From: Geobacter sp. SVR
GTDB taxonomy: Bacteria > Desulfobacterota > Desulfuromonadia > Geobacterales > Pseudopelobacteraceae
Reading direction: 5' to 3'
Length of the DNA stretch: 64,000 bases
Assembly: GCF_016865365.1 (NCBI RefSeq)
Contig: NZ_AP024469.1
Span: 2,324,501 to 2,388,500 of the forward strand
How positions within the stretch are numbered: the first letter of the stretch is position 1; every line of letters starts with the position of its first letter. Positions 17,823 to 26,973 of the stretch are shown in pieces. A program made the translations under genes and the position numbers. Under the pieces are notes generated by a model. The model was not told the DNA's origin and made no database searches. It worked only from the letters and a program-made list of their open reading frames with translations.

Positions 17823-18293
17823 ATGGATACTGTGGAAGGGATTCTCGTCATCAACCGGTTGACGCAGTATAGCCGGGATGTTTTGCTCCAAGGGGTGAAG
17901 CTGGCCCGGAAGTACGACGCCCGGCTCAGCGTTCTGCGTCTGGTCTCCGATCCGATAGATATGAAGGCTGTCAATGCCCCGGGTCTGTTCATCAAGGGAG
18001 AGGAATACAAGAACTACCTGTCGAGCAGGCAGCAGTACCAGGAGGAACTGGACCAGACGGTCCGCCAGGTCACCAGGGACGGCTTCCCCATCAAGGAGTT
18101 CGTCAGCGACAAGGAGCCGCTTTCCGAAATAGTGCGGATCGTGGCCGAGGAGAAGATCGATCTGATTCTTGTCCTGGCACATGAGGAATGGCGCCTGGAG
18201 CACCTTCTGTTCGGCGGCGAAAACGATGCGCTGATCCGCACGCTGCCCTGTTCGATACTGCTGCTGAAGCATGAACCGGGCCCGGTGTCCTAG
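17823..18293 (+). CDS. Universal-stress-protein-like protein
   Basis: A 156-residue single UspA-fold protein. It opens with GILVINRLTQYSRDVL and ends with a degenerate nucleotide motif (LLFGGENDALIRTLPCSILLLKH) in place of GSVxxxVxxxxxxxVLVV. ATP binding is therefore doubtful. GGGGAGG lies a few bases upstream of the start. It is followed by cfa 75 bp later. Confidence 0.8.
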   Translation: MDTVEGILVINRLTQYSRDVLLQGVKLARKYDARLSVLRLVSDPIDMKAVNAPGLFIKGEEYKNYLSSRQQYQEELDQTVRQVTRDGFPIKEFVSDKEPLSEIVRIVAEEKIDLILVLAHEEWRLEHLLFGGENDALIRTLPCSILLLKHEPGPVS

Positions 18294-18368
18294 TGCCCTC
18301 CGAGGCCGATGGGGGACTGCATGCAGGCATCGGAATGAACATCTGAACATCGCAGCACGGAGGGGCAC

Positions 18369-19670
18369 ATGAACGAGATGAGTCGATCGTTGCCCGCCAG
18401 CCTGTCATTTCTTCGGGACCTCCTGCCCGATCTGCAGGACACCCCCTTTGCCCTGCGGTTGTGGGATGGTACCGTCTGGAACTCACGGCCCTCTGACAGG
18501 GCGCTTTTTACCCTGGTCGTCAACAGCCATGACGGTCTGCGCAGGTTGTTCACGGCACCCGACGAACTGAGGCTCGGCGAAGCCTTCATCTTCGGTGAGC
18601 TGGATATCGAAGGGGACATCGTGGCCGCCTTCCGGCTGGCGGACCGGCTGTTTGACAGGCGGTGGAGCACCCTGGACAGAATTCGCCATGGCTGGAATTT
18701 ACTCAATTCCGAGAGGGGGATGCCGGAGGAGGAGGGGCGGGGAGCGAGTCTGAGGGGGAATTACCACAGCCGCAAGCGGGACAGGGAGGCGGTCCGGTTC
18801 CATTACGATATGGGCAACGACTTTTACCGCCTGTGGCTGGATAAGCGGATGGTATATTCCTGCGCCTATTTCACCGAACAGGACGACGACCTCGATAATG
18901 CACAACTGCAGAAGCTCGACTATATCTGCCGCAAGCTGCGGCTCAAGCCGGGGGAGCGGCTCCTGGACATAGGCTGCGGCTGGGGAGGGCTCGTAATCCA
19001 TGCGGCTCAACGATTCGGTGCCGAGGTCATCGGCATTACCCTGAGCCCGCCGCAGGCTGAACTGGCCGGCGAACGGATACGGGAAGCCGGCCTGCAGGGG
19101 CGCTGCCGCGTGGAGGTGTGCGATTACCGGGAACTGGAGGGGCAGGGGCGATTCGACAAGGCGGTCAGCGTCGGGATGTTCGAACATGTGGGGGAGAAAC
19201 GCTTGCCGGAGTATTTCAGGCGCGTATGGGACCTTCTGCATCCCGGCGGCATTTTCCTGAATCACGGCATTGCAGCCAGTCTGGACCATCGCTCGCGCAA
19301 GGGGGGCTCGTTCATCGACCGGTACGTATTCCCGGACGGGGAGCTGCTGTTGATCAGCGACACCCTGCGGGCGGCGGAAGCCAGCGGGTTCGAGGTACGC
19401 GACCTCGAATCGCTGCGGGAGCATTATGCCCTGACGCTCAGGCACTGGGTGCAGCGCCTGGAGCAAGCCAGGGAAGAGGCCTGCCGCCTTACGGACGATA
19501 TAACCTACCGCATCTGGCGCATCTACATGGCCGGTTCGGCACACGGCTTCGATATTGCCAGGCTCAACCTCTACCAGACGCTCCTGGTAAAGCCGGCAGA
19601 GGGAAGATCCTGTCTGCCGCTGACCAGGGGGGACTGGTACGAACAAGAGGAGGGGAAACCGTCGGGATAG
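18369..19670 (+). CDS. cfa: Cyclopropane-fatty-acyl-phospholipid synthase
   Basis: A 433-residue SAM-dependent enzyme that adds a methylene group to unsaturated phospholipid chains at the membrane. Visible signatures are FHYDMGNDFYRLWLD, the SAM motif LLDIGCGWGGL, GITLSPPQ and MFEHVG. The N-terminal domain is typical for Cfa. GGAGGGGCAC lies upstream of the start. A terminator follows at 19703. Confidence 0.94.
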   Translation: MNEMSRSLPASLSFLRDLLPDLQDTPFALRLWDGTVWNSRPSDRALFTLVVNSHDGLRRLFTAPDELRLGEAFIFGELDIEGDIVAAFRLADRLFDRRWSTLDRIRHGWNLLNSERGMPEEEGRGASLRGNYHSRKRDREAVRFHYDMGNDFYRLWLDKRMVYSCAYFTEQDDDLDNAQLQKLDYICRKLRLKPGERLLDIGCGWGGLVIHAAQRFGAEVIGITLSPPQAELAGERIREAGLQGRCRVEVCDYRELEGQGRFDKAVSVGMFEHVGEKRLPEYFRRVWDLLHPGGIFLNHGIAASLDHRSRKGGSFIDRYVFPDGELLLISDTLRAAEASGFEVRDLESLREHYALTLRHWVQRLEQAREEACRLTDDITYRIWRIYMAGSAHGFDIARLNLYQTLLVKPAEGRSCLPLTRGDWYEQEEGKPSG

Positions 19671-19702
19671 AGGAACAGTAGGAAAAATTCCGTTCAAAAA
19701 AC

Positions 19703-19723
19703 AAGCCGCCCAACAGGCGGCTT
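19703..19723. terminator. Bidirectional terminator between cfa and csbD
   Basis: AAGCCGCC pairs with GGCGGCTT around a 5-base loop. An A run to the left serves the minus strand (csbD side), while TTATTT on the right serves cfa. Confidence 0.85.
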
Positions 19724-19771
19724 ATTTCGGCTATGTGCCGAATGTTAATATATGAAAGGAAGAGAATTCCT

Positions 19772-19951
19772 TTATTTGTTGAGTTTTCTTTCCGCTTTAC
19801 CTACGTTTTTCTGTATTTTTCCGGCTACTTTTTCGTCACGTCCTTCAAGTGCCGTTTTAGGGCTGTTGACAAGTTCTCCTGTTGCTTCTTTGATTTTGCC
19901 TTTTACCTCATGAAACTTGCCTTTCGCGGTATCCTTGATTCCGGATCTCAC
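19772..19951 (-). CDS. CsbD-family stress protein
   Basis: A 59-residue charged helical protein of the CsbD family: SGIKDTAKGKFHEVKGKIKE, then ATGELVNSP and KVAGKIQKNVGKAERKLNK. The function is unknown beyond stress induction in relatives. GTG 19951 is chosen as start because AGAGGTGG lies upstream and the length then fits the family. It converges on cfa. Confidence 0.85.
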   Translation of the reverse strand: MRSGIKDTAKGKFHEVKGKIKEATGELVNSPKTALEGRDEKVAGKIQKNVGKAERKLNK

Positions 19952-20118
19952 TGTTATCACCACCTCTCTGCATTCAATTATATCCATTTTCCGTAATAAA
20001 TACACTGTCAGATAGCTTCTCAACCCTTTTGCAACATTATATTCCGCTCATGGCTTAGCGCAATTACGGACGGATGCCGAATGGCAATTCAACATGGCGC
20101 CAGTAGAGTAGTAGCAAG

Positions 20119-20146
20119 ATATTGAAAGAACCATATTGAAAGAACC
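20119..20146 (+). repeat. 14-bp tandem duplication
   Basis: ATATTGAAAGAACC occurs twice head to tail just upstream of the peroxidase ribosome site. It could be a regulator half-site pair or a slippage product. Confidence 0.6.
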
Positions 20147-20168
20147 AGGACAGTGAAAGGAGGACACG

Positions 20169-21713
20169 ATGGAGCGACACGGAAAAGCGGCGGTGACCCT
20201 GCTGGTGGCAGGGGGGCTGACCTTTGTCTGCAGCGAATCGTGGACACAGCCTAAAAAGGAACCGAAGAACACGGCACCCTATGACGCGGTCATGGATGCC
20301 CAGACCCCCAAAGATGTGCCGGTGAAGCGCCCCGAGCAGAAAAAGACATCCCATGACCAACCGGAAAATTTCAGCGCCACCAAGGCGGAACCGTCATCGA
20401 CCGAATTTACCAAACAGCCCGAAGAGGGGAAAATATCAGGTTTCGATTTCTACCGCGATCCGCTCAATGCCAAAAAACCGATGACCACCACCTTCGAGGA
20501 GGTCTACAAGGCCGACCTGGCGGAGAAACAGAAAGTGGCCGACCAGCAGCGCCGGTATCTGGAGTCGCATTACAACCTGACCCCGAACCTCTCTCCGGAC
20601 GTTACAATGACCCGCGGAAAGCCGATTGCCGTGGGCCCGACCGCCCGGCTGCCGCAGGGGACCACCTGGGAGCAACTGGCAGTCACTTCTCCCGAGGCGA
20701 TGCGCCAGAATAACCTCTTCCCTTATCCGCCATTGCCGCATCCCAAGCAGGTAGCGGGGGGACAGGTTTTCCCCCAGATGCAGATCGACATGTTTCCGCG
20801 GCTGCAGCGCTTTGATGTTGATTTCGACATCCCGGACGCCTTTCTGCCCGAGTTTCCACCGGCCATTTTCCTGCAGAACCGGCCCGAGCTGGGTGACGTC
20901 TCCCAGGGCGAGGTGGTGTCGATCAACAACTACTACCGTCTCTTCAAGGACCTGTTGACGCCGGTGCAGCTCGACGGTCTGCGCATGCTGCTGACCCCCT
21001 TCCCCCAGGAGGAGTTCAACCCGACCGATGACCGCAAGAGCCCGCAGCCGAGCCTGGGGGTGGCCTGTCTCGACTGCCACGTCAACGGCCACACCACCGG
21101 CCAATTCCACCTCAGTCCCGACATCCGCCCGCAGGAGCGCCGCTTCCGGCTCGACACCACGAGCCTCAGGGGGCTTTTCAACCAGCAGATCCACGGTTCC
21201 AAGCGCAGCCTGCGCTCGGTGGAGGATTTCACCGAGTTCGAACAGCGCACCGCCTACTTCAACGGCGACGAGATCCATGCCGCCAAGAAGGGCATGAACA
21301 TCATCAGCCGCGTCCAGGTGGCGCACATGGCACAGATGCAGAACATGTTCGGCGTGCCCCCGGCACCCAAGCTGGACACGAGCGGCCGGCTGGACCCTAA
21401 AAAGGCGACTCCTGCAGAATTAGCGGGCCAAAAGGTGTTCTTTGAAAAGGGCAAGTGCGGCAACTGCCACATCCCCCCCTTCTACATGGACCAGCAGATG
21501 CACGACCTGAAAATGGAGCGCTTCACACGCGAGCCGGGGGACGGACCAATCAAGACCTTCACCCTGCGGGGCATCAAGGAGAGCCCCCCCTACATGCACG
21601 ACGGCCGCTGCCTGACTCTGGAGGATACGGTGGAGTTCTTCAACCTGGTGCTGGAGCTGAAGCTGACCAAAGAGGAGAAAGCGAACCTGGTGGCATTCAT
21701 GCGGGTACTGTAA
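20169..21713 (+). CDS. Exported diheme cytochrome c peroxidase-like protein
   Basis: A 514-residue protein with a short signal peptide and two CxxCH haem sites: CLDCH at about residue 300 and CGNCH at about 430. The C-terminal half (KTFTLRGIKESPPYMHDGRCLTLEDTVEFFN) matches the MauG/CcpA peroxidase family. The first 200 residues are an unusual charged and proline-rich extension. It probably reduces peroxide or acts as an electron-transfer protein in the periplasm. AAGGAGG lies upstream of the start. A copper-storage-type protein follows. Confidence 0.85.
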   Translation: MERHGKAAVTLLVAGGLTFVCSESWTQPKKEPKNTAPYDAVMDAQTPKDVPVKRPEQKKTSHDQPENFSATKAEPSSTEFTKQPEEGKISGFDFYRDPLNAKKPMTTTFEEVYKADLAEKQKVADQQRRYLESHYNLTPNLSPDVTMTRGKPIAVGPTARLPQGTTWEQLAVTSPEAMRQNNLFPYPPLPHPKQVAGGQVFPQMQIDMFPRLQRFDVDFDIPDAFLPEFPPAIFLQNRPELGDVSQGEVVSINNYYRLFKDLLTPVQLDGLRMLLTPFPQEEFNPTDDRKSPQPSLGVACLDCHVNGHTTGQFHLSPDIRPQERRFRLDTTSLRGLFNQQIHGSKRSLRSVEDFTEFEQRTAYFNGDEIHAAKKGMNIISRVQVAHMAQMQNMFGVPPAPKLDTSGRLDPKKATPAELAGQKVFFEKGKCGNCHIPPFYMDQQMHDLKMERFTREPGDGPIKTFTLRGIKESPPYMHDGRCLTLEDTVEFFNLVLELKLTKEEKANLVAFMRVL

Positions 21714-21782
21714 CCGGCAGCGGCATTGTTCCGCTAGGACTCACGGAAGCTTTATCAAGCCTAGCCGTTGGAGGAGAACGAC

Positions 21783-22205
21783 ATGGCAATCGAAACGGTG
21801 CTCAAATCCCATCCCCGGAAAACCCTGATCGAACTGCACAGTTTCGTCTCCTGCATAGAGGCGTGCATTCAATGCGCCGAAACCTGCACCAGTTGTGCCG
21901 ATGCCTGCCTGGCAGAGGAACGGGTGCAGACGTTGCGGAAATGCATCCGGCTGGATCTGGACTGCGCCGACATCTGCCGGACAACGGCCCGCATTCTCAC
22001 CAGGCAGACCGAACCGGAACCGCAGTTCATGCGTATCCTGCTGGATGTGTGTGTCACCATGTGCGGTCTGTGCGCCCGGGAGTGCGAAACCCATGCGGAG
22101 ATGCACCGCCATTGCAGGATCTGTGCGGAAGCCTGCCGCGAGTGCGAACGGAACTCCCGGCAGCTTCTGGCGGAACTGCCGGGAGGGGCGGGGCTTGCCC
22201 ACTGA
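21783..22205 (+). CDS. Four-helix-bundle copper-binding protein (Csp/DUF326 type)
   Basis: A 140-residue protein with 17 cysteines arranged as CxxC/CxxxC pairs along four helices (CIEACIQCAETCTSCADAC, CADIC, CVTMCGLC, CRICAEACREC). This is the Csp cysteine-lined bundle that stores many Cu(I) ions. No signal peptide or Tat motif is seen, so it is likely cytosolic (Csp3-like). GGAGGAGAA precedes the start. It lies 69 bp after the diheme peroxidase. Confidence 0.88.
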   Translation: MAIETVLKSHPRKTLIELHSFVSCIEACIQCAETCTSCADACLAEERVQTLRKCIRLDLDCADICRTTARILTRQTEPEPQFMRILLDVCVTMCGLCARECETHAEMHRHCRICAEACRECERNSRQLLAELPGGAGLAH

Positions 22206-22304
22206 GTCATCGTTCCGGTGCGAACGATGAAATCGGTTCCGGAAGGAAAAGGGGCATCAGCCATGCAGGGCTGATAGCTCACTGCTTTCAGGGATCGCGA
22301 ACAC

Positions 22305-22358
22305 AGGATGGAGGCCGTTCTGGTAGCCGTCGGACGGGCGCGGAACGACCTCCATCCT
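22305..22358. repeat. Long imperfect hairpin before dinB
   Basis: AGGATGGAGGCCGTTC pairs with GAACGACCTCCATCCT (15 of 16) around a 22-base loop. No U tract follows, so it is not a classical terminator. It may be a small REP-like unit or a dinB control site. Confidence 0.5.
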
Positions 22359-22431
22359 TCAATCCTGTCGACGGTGCCACCCCGGCTCTGGTATAGTCTG
22401 ACTGTTGCCATCCCCTTTCAATCGTGGTCCC

Positions 22432-23664
22432 ATGAGTATCCCCCGCACCATCATTCATGTCGACATGAACGCCTTTTTCGCTTCGGTGGAACAACAGGAC
22501 AACCCCGATCTGCGCGGTAAACCGATTGCCGTGGTGGGGCGCGGCAACCGCGCGATCGTCACCACCGCCTCCTATGAGGCCCGGGCCTTCGGGGTCAGGA
22601 CCGGCATGGCCAAATGGGAAGCCCTGCGCTGCTGTCCGGAGCTGATCATGGTAGTGGGGAACAACCGCCGATACGCTGCGGTTTCCACCGGCATCAATCG
22701 CATCTTCCTCGACTACACCCCTGACGTGGAAGCCTTCAGCATCGACGAGTCCTGGCTGGATGTCACCGGTTCGCTTGCGCTGTTTGGAGGTGCGGAACGG
22801 ATCGCCCGCCAGATCAAGGCTCGCATCAGACAGGAGTTCGGGCTGACCTGTTCGATCGGCATCGCCCCCAACAAGCTGCTGGCAAAGCTGGCCAGCGAAA
22901 TGCAGAAGCCGGACGGCCTGACCGTAATCCCCCCTGCAGAGGTGGCCCGGGTCCTGGAACGGCTGCCTATCGGCGAATTGTGCGGTATCGGCAAAAAGAT
23001 GCAGCGCCACCTGAATATGATGTCGATCCATACCTGCGGCGAGCTGGGGCGTTGCGACGAAGAGCGTTTGATCCGCAAGTTCGGCATCGTGGGGAGCCGC
23101 CTGAAGCGGATGGGGCAGGGGATCGACGATGCACCGGTAGTCCCTCACGGCGAGGACGACGACGTCAAGAGCGTCGGGCATTCCATGACCCTGGAGCGCG
23201 ACGTGGAGAGGCGGGAGGATATCCTGCGCTTTCTGCTGCAGCTCTCCGAACGGGTGGGGAGCCGCGCCAGGCGCTACGGCCTGAGCGGCAAGACCGTCAC
23301 GCTCTACGTGCGGTATGCCGACTTCTTCAGCAGCTTCGGCAAGCAGACCTCGCTGGGGCGGCACATCAACCTGAGCGGCGACATTTACCGCACCGTGGTG
23401 AGCATCCTTGACACCGTTACCCTGGAACAGCCGGTGCGGCTCCTGGGGGTGCGGCTCTCGAATCTGAAGCACGAGGGGGAGCAGCTGCCGCTGTTCGCTG
23501 AAGAGCGCAAGCGGCTGTTCGCGGCCAGGGCCATGGACGTCCTGAATGAGCGCTTCGGCGCCCGGTCGGTGACCCTGGGGAGCCTGCTGGCCGGGGAGGA
23601 AGAGAAAGGGCAGGGGGTGATTCCCCCCAGTTGGAGGCCGGAAGGGATCAAGAAGGTAGAGTAG
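22432..23664 (+). CDS. dinB: DNA polymerase IV
   Basis: A Y-family translesion polymerase of 410 residues. Catalytic motifs are HVDMNAFFASVEQ (first aspartate) and FSIDESWLDVTG (Asp-Glu pair). The DNA-binding HhH and little-finger domains follow. The family is usually SOS-regulated; no LexA box was recognised upstream. The start at ATG 22432 gives the canonical N terminus SIPRTIIHVDMN. Confidence 0.95.
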   Translation: MSIPRTIIHVDMNAFFASVEQQDNPDLRGKPIAVVGRGNRAIVTTASYEARAFGVRTGMAKWEALRCCPELIMVVGNNRRYAAVSTGINRIFLDYTPDVEAFSIDESWLDVTGSLALFGGAERIARQIKARIRQEFGLTCSIGIAPNKLLAKLASEMQKPDGLTVIPPAEVARVLERLPIGELCGIGKKMQRHLNMMSIHTCGELGRCDEERLIRKFGIVGSRLKRMGQGIDDAPVVPHGEDDDVKSVGHSMTLERDVERREDILRFLLQLSERVGSRARRYGLSGKTVTLYVRYADFFSSFGKQTSLGRHINLSGDIYRTVVSILDTVTLEQPVRLLGVRLSNLKHEGEQLPLFAEERKRLFAARAMDVLNERFGARSVTLGSLLAGEEEKGQGVIPPSWRPEGIKKVE

Positions 23665-23990
23665 ATTCCGCTGGCCGGCGCGATGAATCCGTAACCTCCA
23701 TGCCTCCGCCCCTGAAAGGCCTCTGCCCTTGCCTTTCCGCGGCATGGAGCGCTTCCGCGGAGGGCCGGCTGACAGGGCAATTGCTGCTGCACATGCGACG
23801 TTGGGGCCCCGGCTCTTCCAGGCGCTCCGGCATTCCGGCGTCACGAATTCATCTCCTAACCCCAGCTTTGTTACTTGTAAACCTGCCCGTGAGGCATGGA
23901 AGCCGAAGTGAACGTCATGCCGGAGTTTCTGTGGGTGCGACGATCTGCTCATTTGCTGAACAACTGGGAATTACACAACCTCTTAAAGCT
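23665..23990. other. 326-bp gap with no recognised gene
   Basis: Between dinB and the helicase. The helicase frame stays open back to 23631, but the encoded residues have no coding character and no ribosome site. CCGCGG occurs twice within 30 bp. Nothing else is seen. Confidence 0.5.
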
Positions 23991-26381
23991 ATGAATAAAA
24001 TCATCACGATTCCGCTACGCGATTTTGCCGTGCCGAGCCCACGCTCCGGCAGCCTCGACCCCCATTCCGGCTATGGCCGGCAGGCGGCCGAAGGGCAAGA
24101 GATCCACCAGCGCGTGCAGAAACGGCGCGCCAAGGCCGATCCCGCTTACCGGGCCGAGGTACCGCTCAGCCGTACCTTCGATCGGGGAAGCTTCAGTTTC
24201 CGGGTGGACGGCCGCATGGACGGCATCTTCCTGCATGATCAGCCGCGGATCGAGGAGATCAAGAGCGCCTTCAACCTGGCCGAGCTGATCCGGCGGCTGG
24301 ACAACAGCCCCTTCGGACACCCGTATTCCCTGCAACTGCTGACCTACGGTTATTTCTATTGGTGCGAGTACGGCGTGATCCCGGACCTGAGCCTGCATCT
24401 GGTTTCATCCCGCAACGGCCGGTCAATCGACAGGGAACTGTCTCTCGACCTCTCCTCCTACGAAGAGTGGCTGTCGCTGCGTCTGGACGAGCTGGCGCAG
24501 GAGGCGCGGCAGGCCGAAAAACGCGCCCTCCGGCGCCGGAGGATGGCAGCCTTTTTTGCCTTCCCGTTTGCGAACCCGCGCGCCGGCCAAATCGAGCTGA
24601 TGGAGGAGATCGAGCAGGGCATGCGGTTGGGGCAGGCCATGCTGCTCCAGGCCCCCACCGGCCTCGGCAAGACCGTGGGGGTGCTGCATCCGGTGCTGAA
24701 GGAGGCCCTCTCGCGCGGGCAGCGGGTGGTCTATGTTACCCCCAAAAACAGCCAGCATGGCGTGGCCGAAGACGCGGTGGCCCGTTTTCAGGAGACCGGC
24801 GCCAGGCTCAAGTCCCTGACCGTGACGGCCAAGGGCAAAATCTGCTTTCAGGACGAGCCGCTCTGCAATCCCGAGGTCTGTGAGTATGCCCGGGATTACT
24901 ACACCAAGTTGCAGCGCTTCCGCCTGCCGGAGATCCTGGCCCGCAAGCGGCGCCTGAAGGCCAGTCTGTTCCGGGAGCTGGGGCGTGAATACCGGGTCTG
25001 CCCCTTTGAGCTGCAGTTCGATTGCGCCCACGAGGCGGATGTGGTGATCTGCGATTATAACTACGTCTTTGCCCCGCGCTCGGCCTTGGGGCGCACTGTT
25101 CCACTGGCAGTGGACCAGACCGGCAAGCCCAACCTGGTGATCGATGAGGCCCACAACCTGCCGGGCCGCGCCATGGAGTACTATTCACCGGCACTCTCGT
25201 CACTGGCGCTGGAAGGGATGCGGGGGGCAATCCGAGGAATTGCGGAGCGCTTCCGTTCGGAGGCGGAGCAGTTTCTGGATGGTTGCCTCGGCACCGTGAC
25301 TGCCTGCCGTACCTCCGGCAGCTCGCGGTCGATGCGCATCGATCCTCCGCTTGCCCCGTTTCTGGAGCAGGATGCCCGCCTGCGCGCCTTTCTGTCAGGC
25401 TATCTGGAAGCGGATATCGAGCTTGGACCGCAGGACCCGGTGCTGCGGCTGTGCTTCTCATGGGCCGAGTTCAGTGCCATGCTGGAGCTGGCGCTCGATC
25501 CGGAGCGGGACGAATTTTTCACGACCTTTCATCCTCACCCGGCCGGCGGCACGCTCAGGATTACCTGCTGCGATGCCTCGGCCATGCTGAAGGACAGGTA
25601 CGAGGATTACCAGCAGGTGGTGGCCTTCTCGGCTACGCTGAAGCCATTCGAGTATTACGCGAGGTTATCAGGTTTAACTGTTGATAGTGTAAAGATAAAT
25701 GAATTCGACAGCCCTTTTCCCCGAGAGCGCAGGAAGCTGCTGGTCATCCCACAGGTCTCCACCCGCTATGACCGGCGGGAGCGCAACTACGTTCGCATTG
25801 CGGATGCCATCACGCGCATCGCAGCCTTGCGCCGCGGCAATTATTTTGTCTTCCTGCCCAGTTTTGAATTTTTGGAACAGGTGGCAGCCCTGTTCACCCC
25901 ACCGGAGGGTTTCGCGGTACTCAGGCAGGAACGCGGCATGCGCGGCGCGCAGGTCGATGAGGTGCTGGAACGGCTTCGCAGTCCGTCCGGGCCGACCATC
26001 GTATTTGCCGTACAGGGGGGCTCCTTTTCCGAGGGGGTCGATTATGCCGGCGAGATGGTGATCGGCGCTTTCGTGGTAGGTCCGCCGCTGCCGAACTTCG
26101 ACCTGGAGCGGGACCAGATGCGCGCGTATTACCAGCGCCGCTATGGCGCGGGATTCGAGTATGCCTATACGATTCCCGCCATGGCAAAGGCGATCCAAGC
26201 TGCCGGCCGGGTGATCCGGTCCGAGCGGGACCGCGGTTTGATCGTGCTGATGGACAGCCGCTTCACGGAAGAGAGCTACAGCCGCGCCATGCCGGCGGAC
26301 TGGTTCGAAACGGAAGTCACGGAGCTGGTTTCAGAGAGTATTCTCGCGGACGTGGCCGCCTTCTGGGCCAGCTCTCAATGA
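23991..26381 (+). CDS. XPD/DinG-type DNA helicase with N-terminal PD-(D/E)XK-like domain
   Basis: A 796-residue superfamily 2 helicase. Residues about 60-150 resemble a Cas4/RecB-like nuclease core: VDGRMDGIFL then RIEEIKSAF supply the D and ExK of the PD-(D/E)XK motif. Walker A QAPTGLGKT lies at about residue 218, then four spaced cysteines (CFQDEPLCNPEVC and later VCPFEL) that would hold an Fe-S cluster, DEAH at about 384, and motifs V-VI near the C terminus (GRVIRSERD). It is predicted to unwind 5'-3' in DNA repair. It follows dinB, which fits a repair context. The start has no clear ribosome site. Confidence 0.85.
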   Translation: MNKIITIPLRDFAVPSPRSGSLDPHSGYGRQAAEGQEIHQRVQKRRAKADPAYRAEVPLSRTFDRGSFSFRVDGRMDGIFLHDQPRIEEIKSAFNLAELIRRLDNSPFGHPYSLQLLTYGYFYWCEYGVIPDLSLHLVSSRNGRSIDRELSLDLSSYEEWLSLRLDELAQEARQAEKRALRRRRMAAFFAFPFANPRAGQIELMEEIEQGMRLGQAMLLQAPTGLGKTVGVLHPVLKEALSRGQRVVYVTPKNSQHGVAEDAVARFQETGARLKSLTVTAKGKICFQDEPLCNPEVCEYARDYYTKLQRFRLPEILARKRRLKASLFRELGREYRVCPFELQFDCAHEADVVICDYNYVFAPRSALGRTVPLAVDQTGKPNLVIDEAHNLPGRAMEYYSPALSSLALEGMRGAIRGIAERFRSEAEQFLDGCLGTVTACRTSGSSRSMRIDPPLAPFLEQDARLRAFLSGYLEADIELGPQDPVLRLCFSWAEFSAMLELALDPERDEFFTTFHPHPAGGTLRITCCDASAMLKDRYEDYQQVVAFSATLKPFEYYARLSGLTVDSVKINEFDSPFPRERRKLLVIPQVSTRYDRRERNYVRIADAITRIAALRRGNYFVFLPSFEFLEQVAALFTPPEGFAVLRQERGMRGAQVDEVLERLRSPSGPTIVFAVQGGSFSEGVDYAGEMVIGAFVVGPPLPNFDLERDQMRAYYQRRYGAGFEYAYTIPAMAKAIQAAGRVIRSERDRGLIVLMDSRFTEESYSRAMPADWFETEVTELVSESILADVAAFWASSQ

Positions 26382-26569
26382 AGGGTGCGGAAGTATTATT
26401 TTTAAAACATGTGAATAGTATAATTGTACCGATGGGACCATAAGGAGGAAGTAAGTCTTATTGACTGATTTCTTCCGGTTATGAGGATTCAAAAGATTCC
26501 TTTAATAAATTTATAATTATTGTGTGGTCGTACGTCGACGTGCGCACTGATGCAGGCCGGAAAATCGGA

Positions 26570-26598
26570 TTGACAGACCGTTTCCCGCCCTGTACTTT
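26570..26598 (+). promoter_or_regulatory. Sigma-70-type promoter for the riboswitch leader
   Basis: TTGACA (26570-26575) and TACTTT (26593-26598) are 17 bp apart, ending about 25 bp before the first riboswitch. A palindrome ACGTCGACGT lies 35 bp upstream. Confidence 0.65.
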
Positions 26599-26621
26599 GC
26601 AGTCACAATTGCAGCTCGATA

Positions 26622-26752
26622 TACGACAAGACTCAACCATCCGTGAGGGTGGGGCGGAAAGCCTAGGATCTTAACGGAACTTTTTCATACGTTCTCAAGC
26701 TAAGACAGCCGGGATGCCGAAATATCAATCATTGATTCGGCTCCCGGCTTTT
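26622..26752 (+). promoter_or_regulatory. GEMM-I riboswitch 1, cGAMP-type, with terminator
   Basis: The conserved core CAACCATCCGTGAGGGTGG is followed by GGCGGAAAGCC and the second-stem segment GACAGCCGGGATGCCGAA. Aligned to the V. cholerae Vc2 aptamer, the specificity base at position 20 is A and the 21-46 pair is C-G, as in the Geobacter cyclic AMP-GMP (GEMM-Ib) class. The 3' side of the aptamer (GCCGGGATGCCGAA) can instead pair with TTCGGCTCCCGGC before a T run (26707-26752), so ligand binding should favour read-through. Confidence 0.85.
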
Positions 26753-26794
26753 TTGCGTTTTGCACAGGTAAAACCGATATACATAAAACCGATA

Positions 26795-26907
26795 TACGAT
26801 AATACTCAACCATCCGTGAGGGTGGGGCGGAAAGCCTAGGGTCTTTGGATCGAAGACAGCCGGGATGCCGAAATATCAAACGATATGAGGTTCCCGGCTG
26901 TCTTTTT
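26795..26907 (+). promoter_or_regulatory. GEMM-I riboswitch 2, cGAMP-type, with terminator
   Basis: Second copy of the same aptamer 170 bp on, again with A at position 20. Its own expression platform pairs ACAGCCGGGA with TCCCGGCTGT before TTTTT (26854-26907). Both copies precede the NlpC/P60 gene, so RNA polymerase must pass two attenuators in series. The duplicated AAAACCGATATAC upstream suggests a recent tandem duplication. Confidence 0.85.
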
Positions 26908-26973
26908 ATCCGCTCTTCCGTCAGCGGGGGAAGCCGGCAACCTGATTGTTATGAGCAGGCGAAAGGAGTCCCC

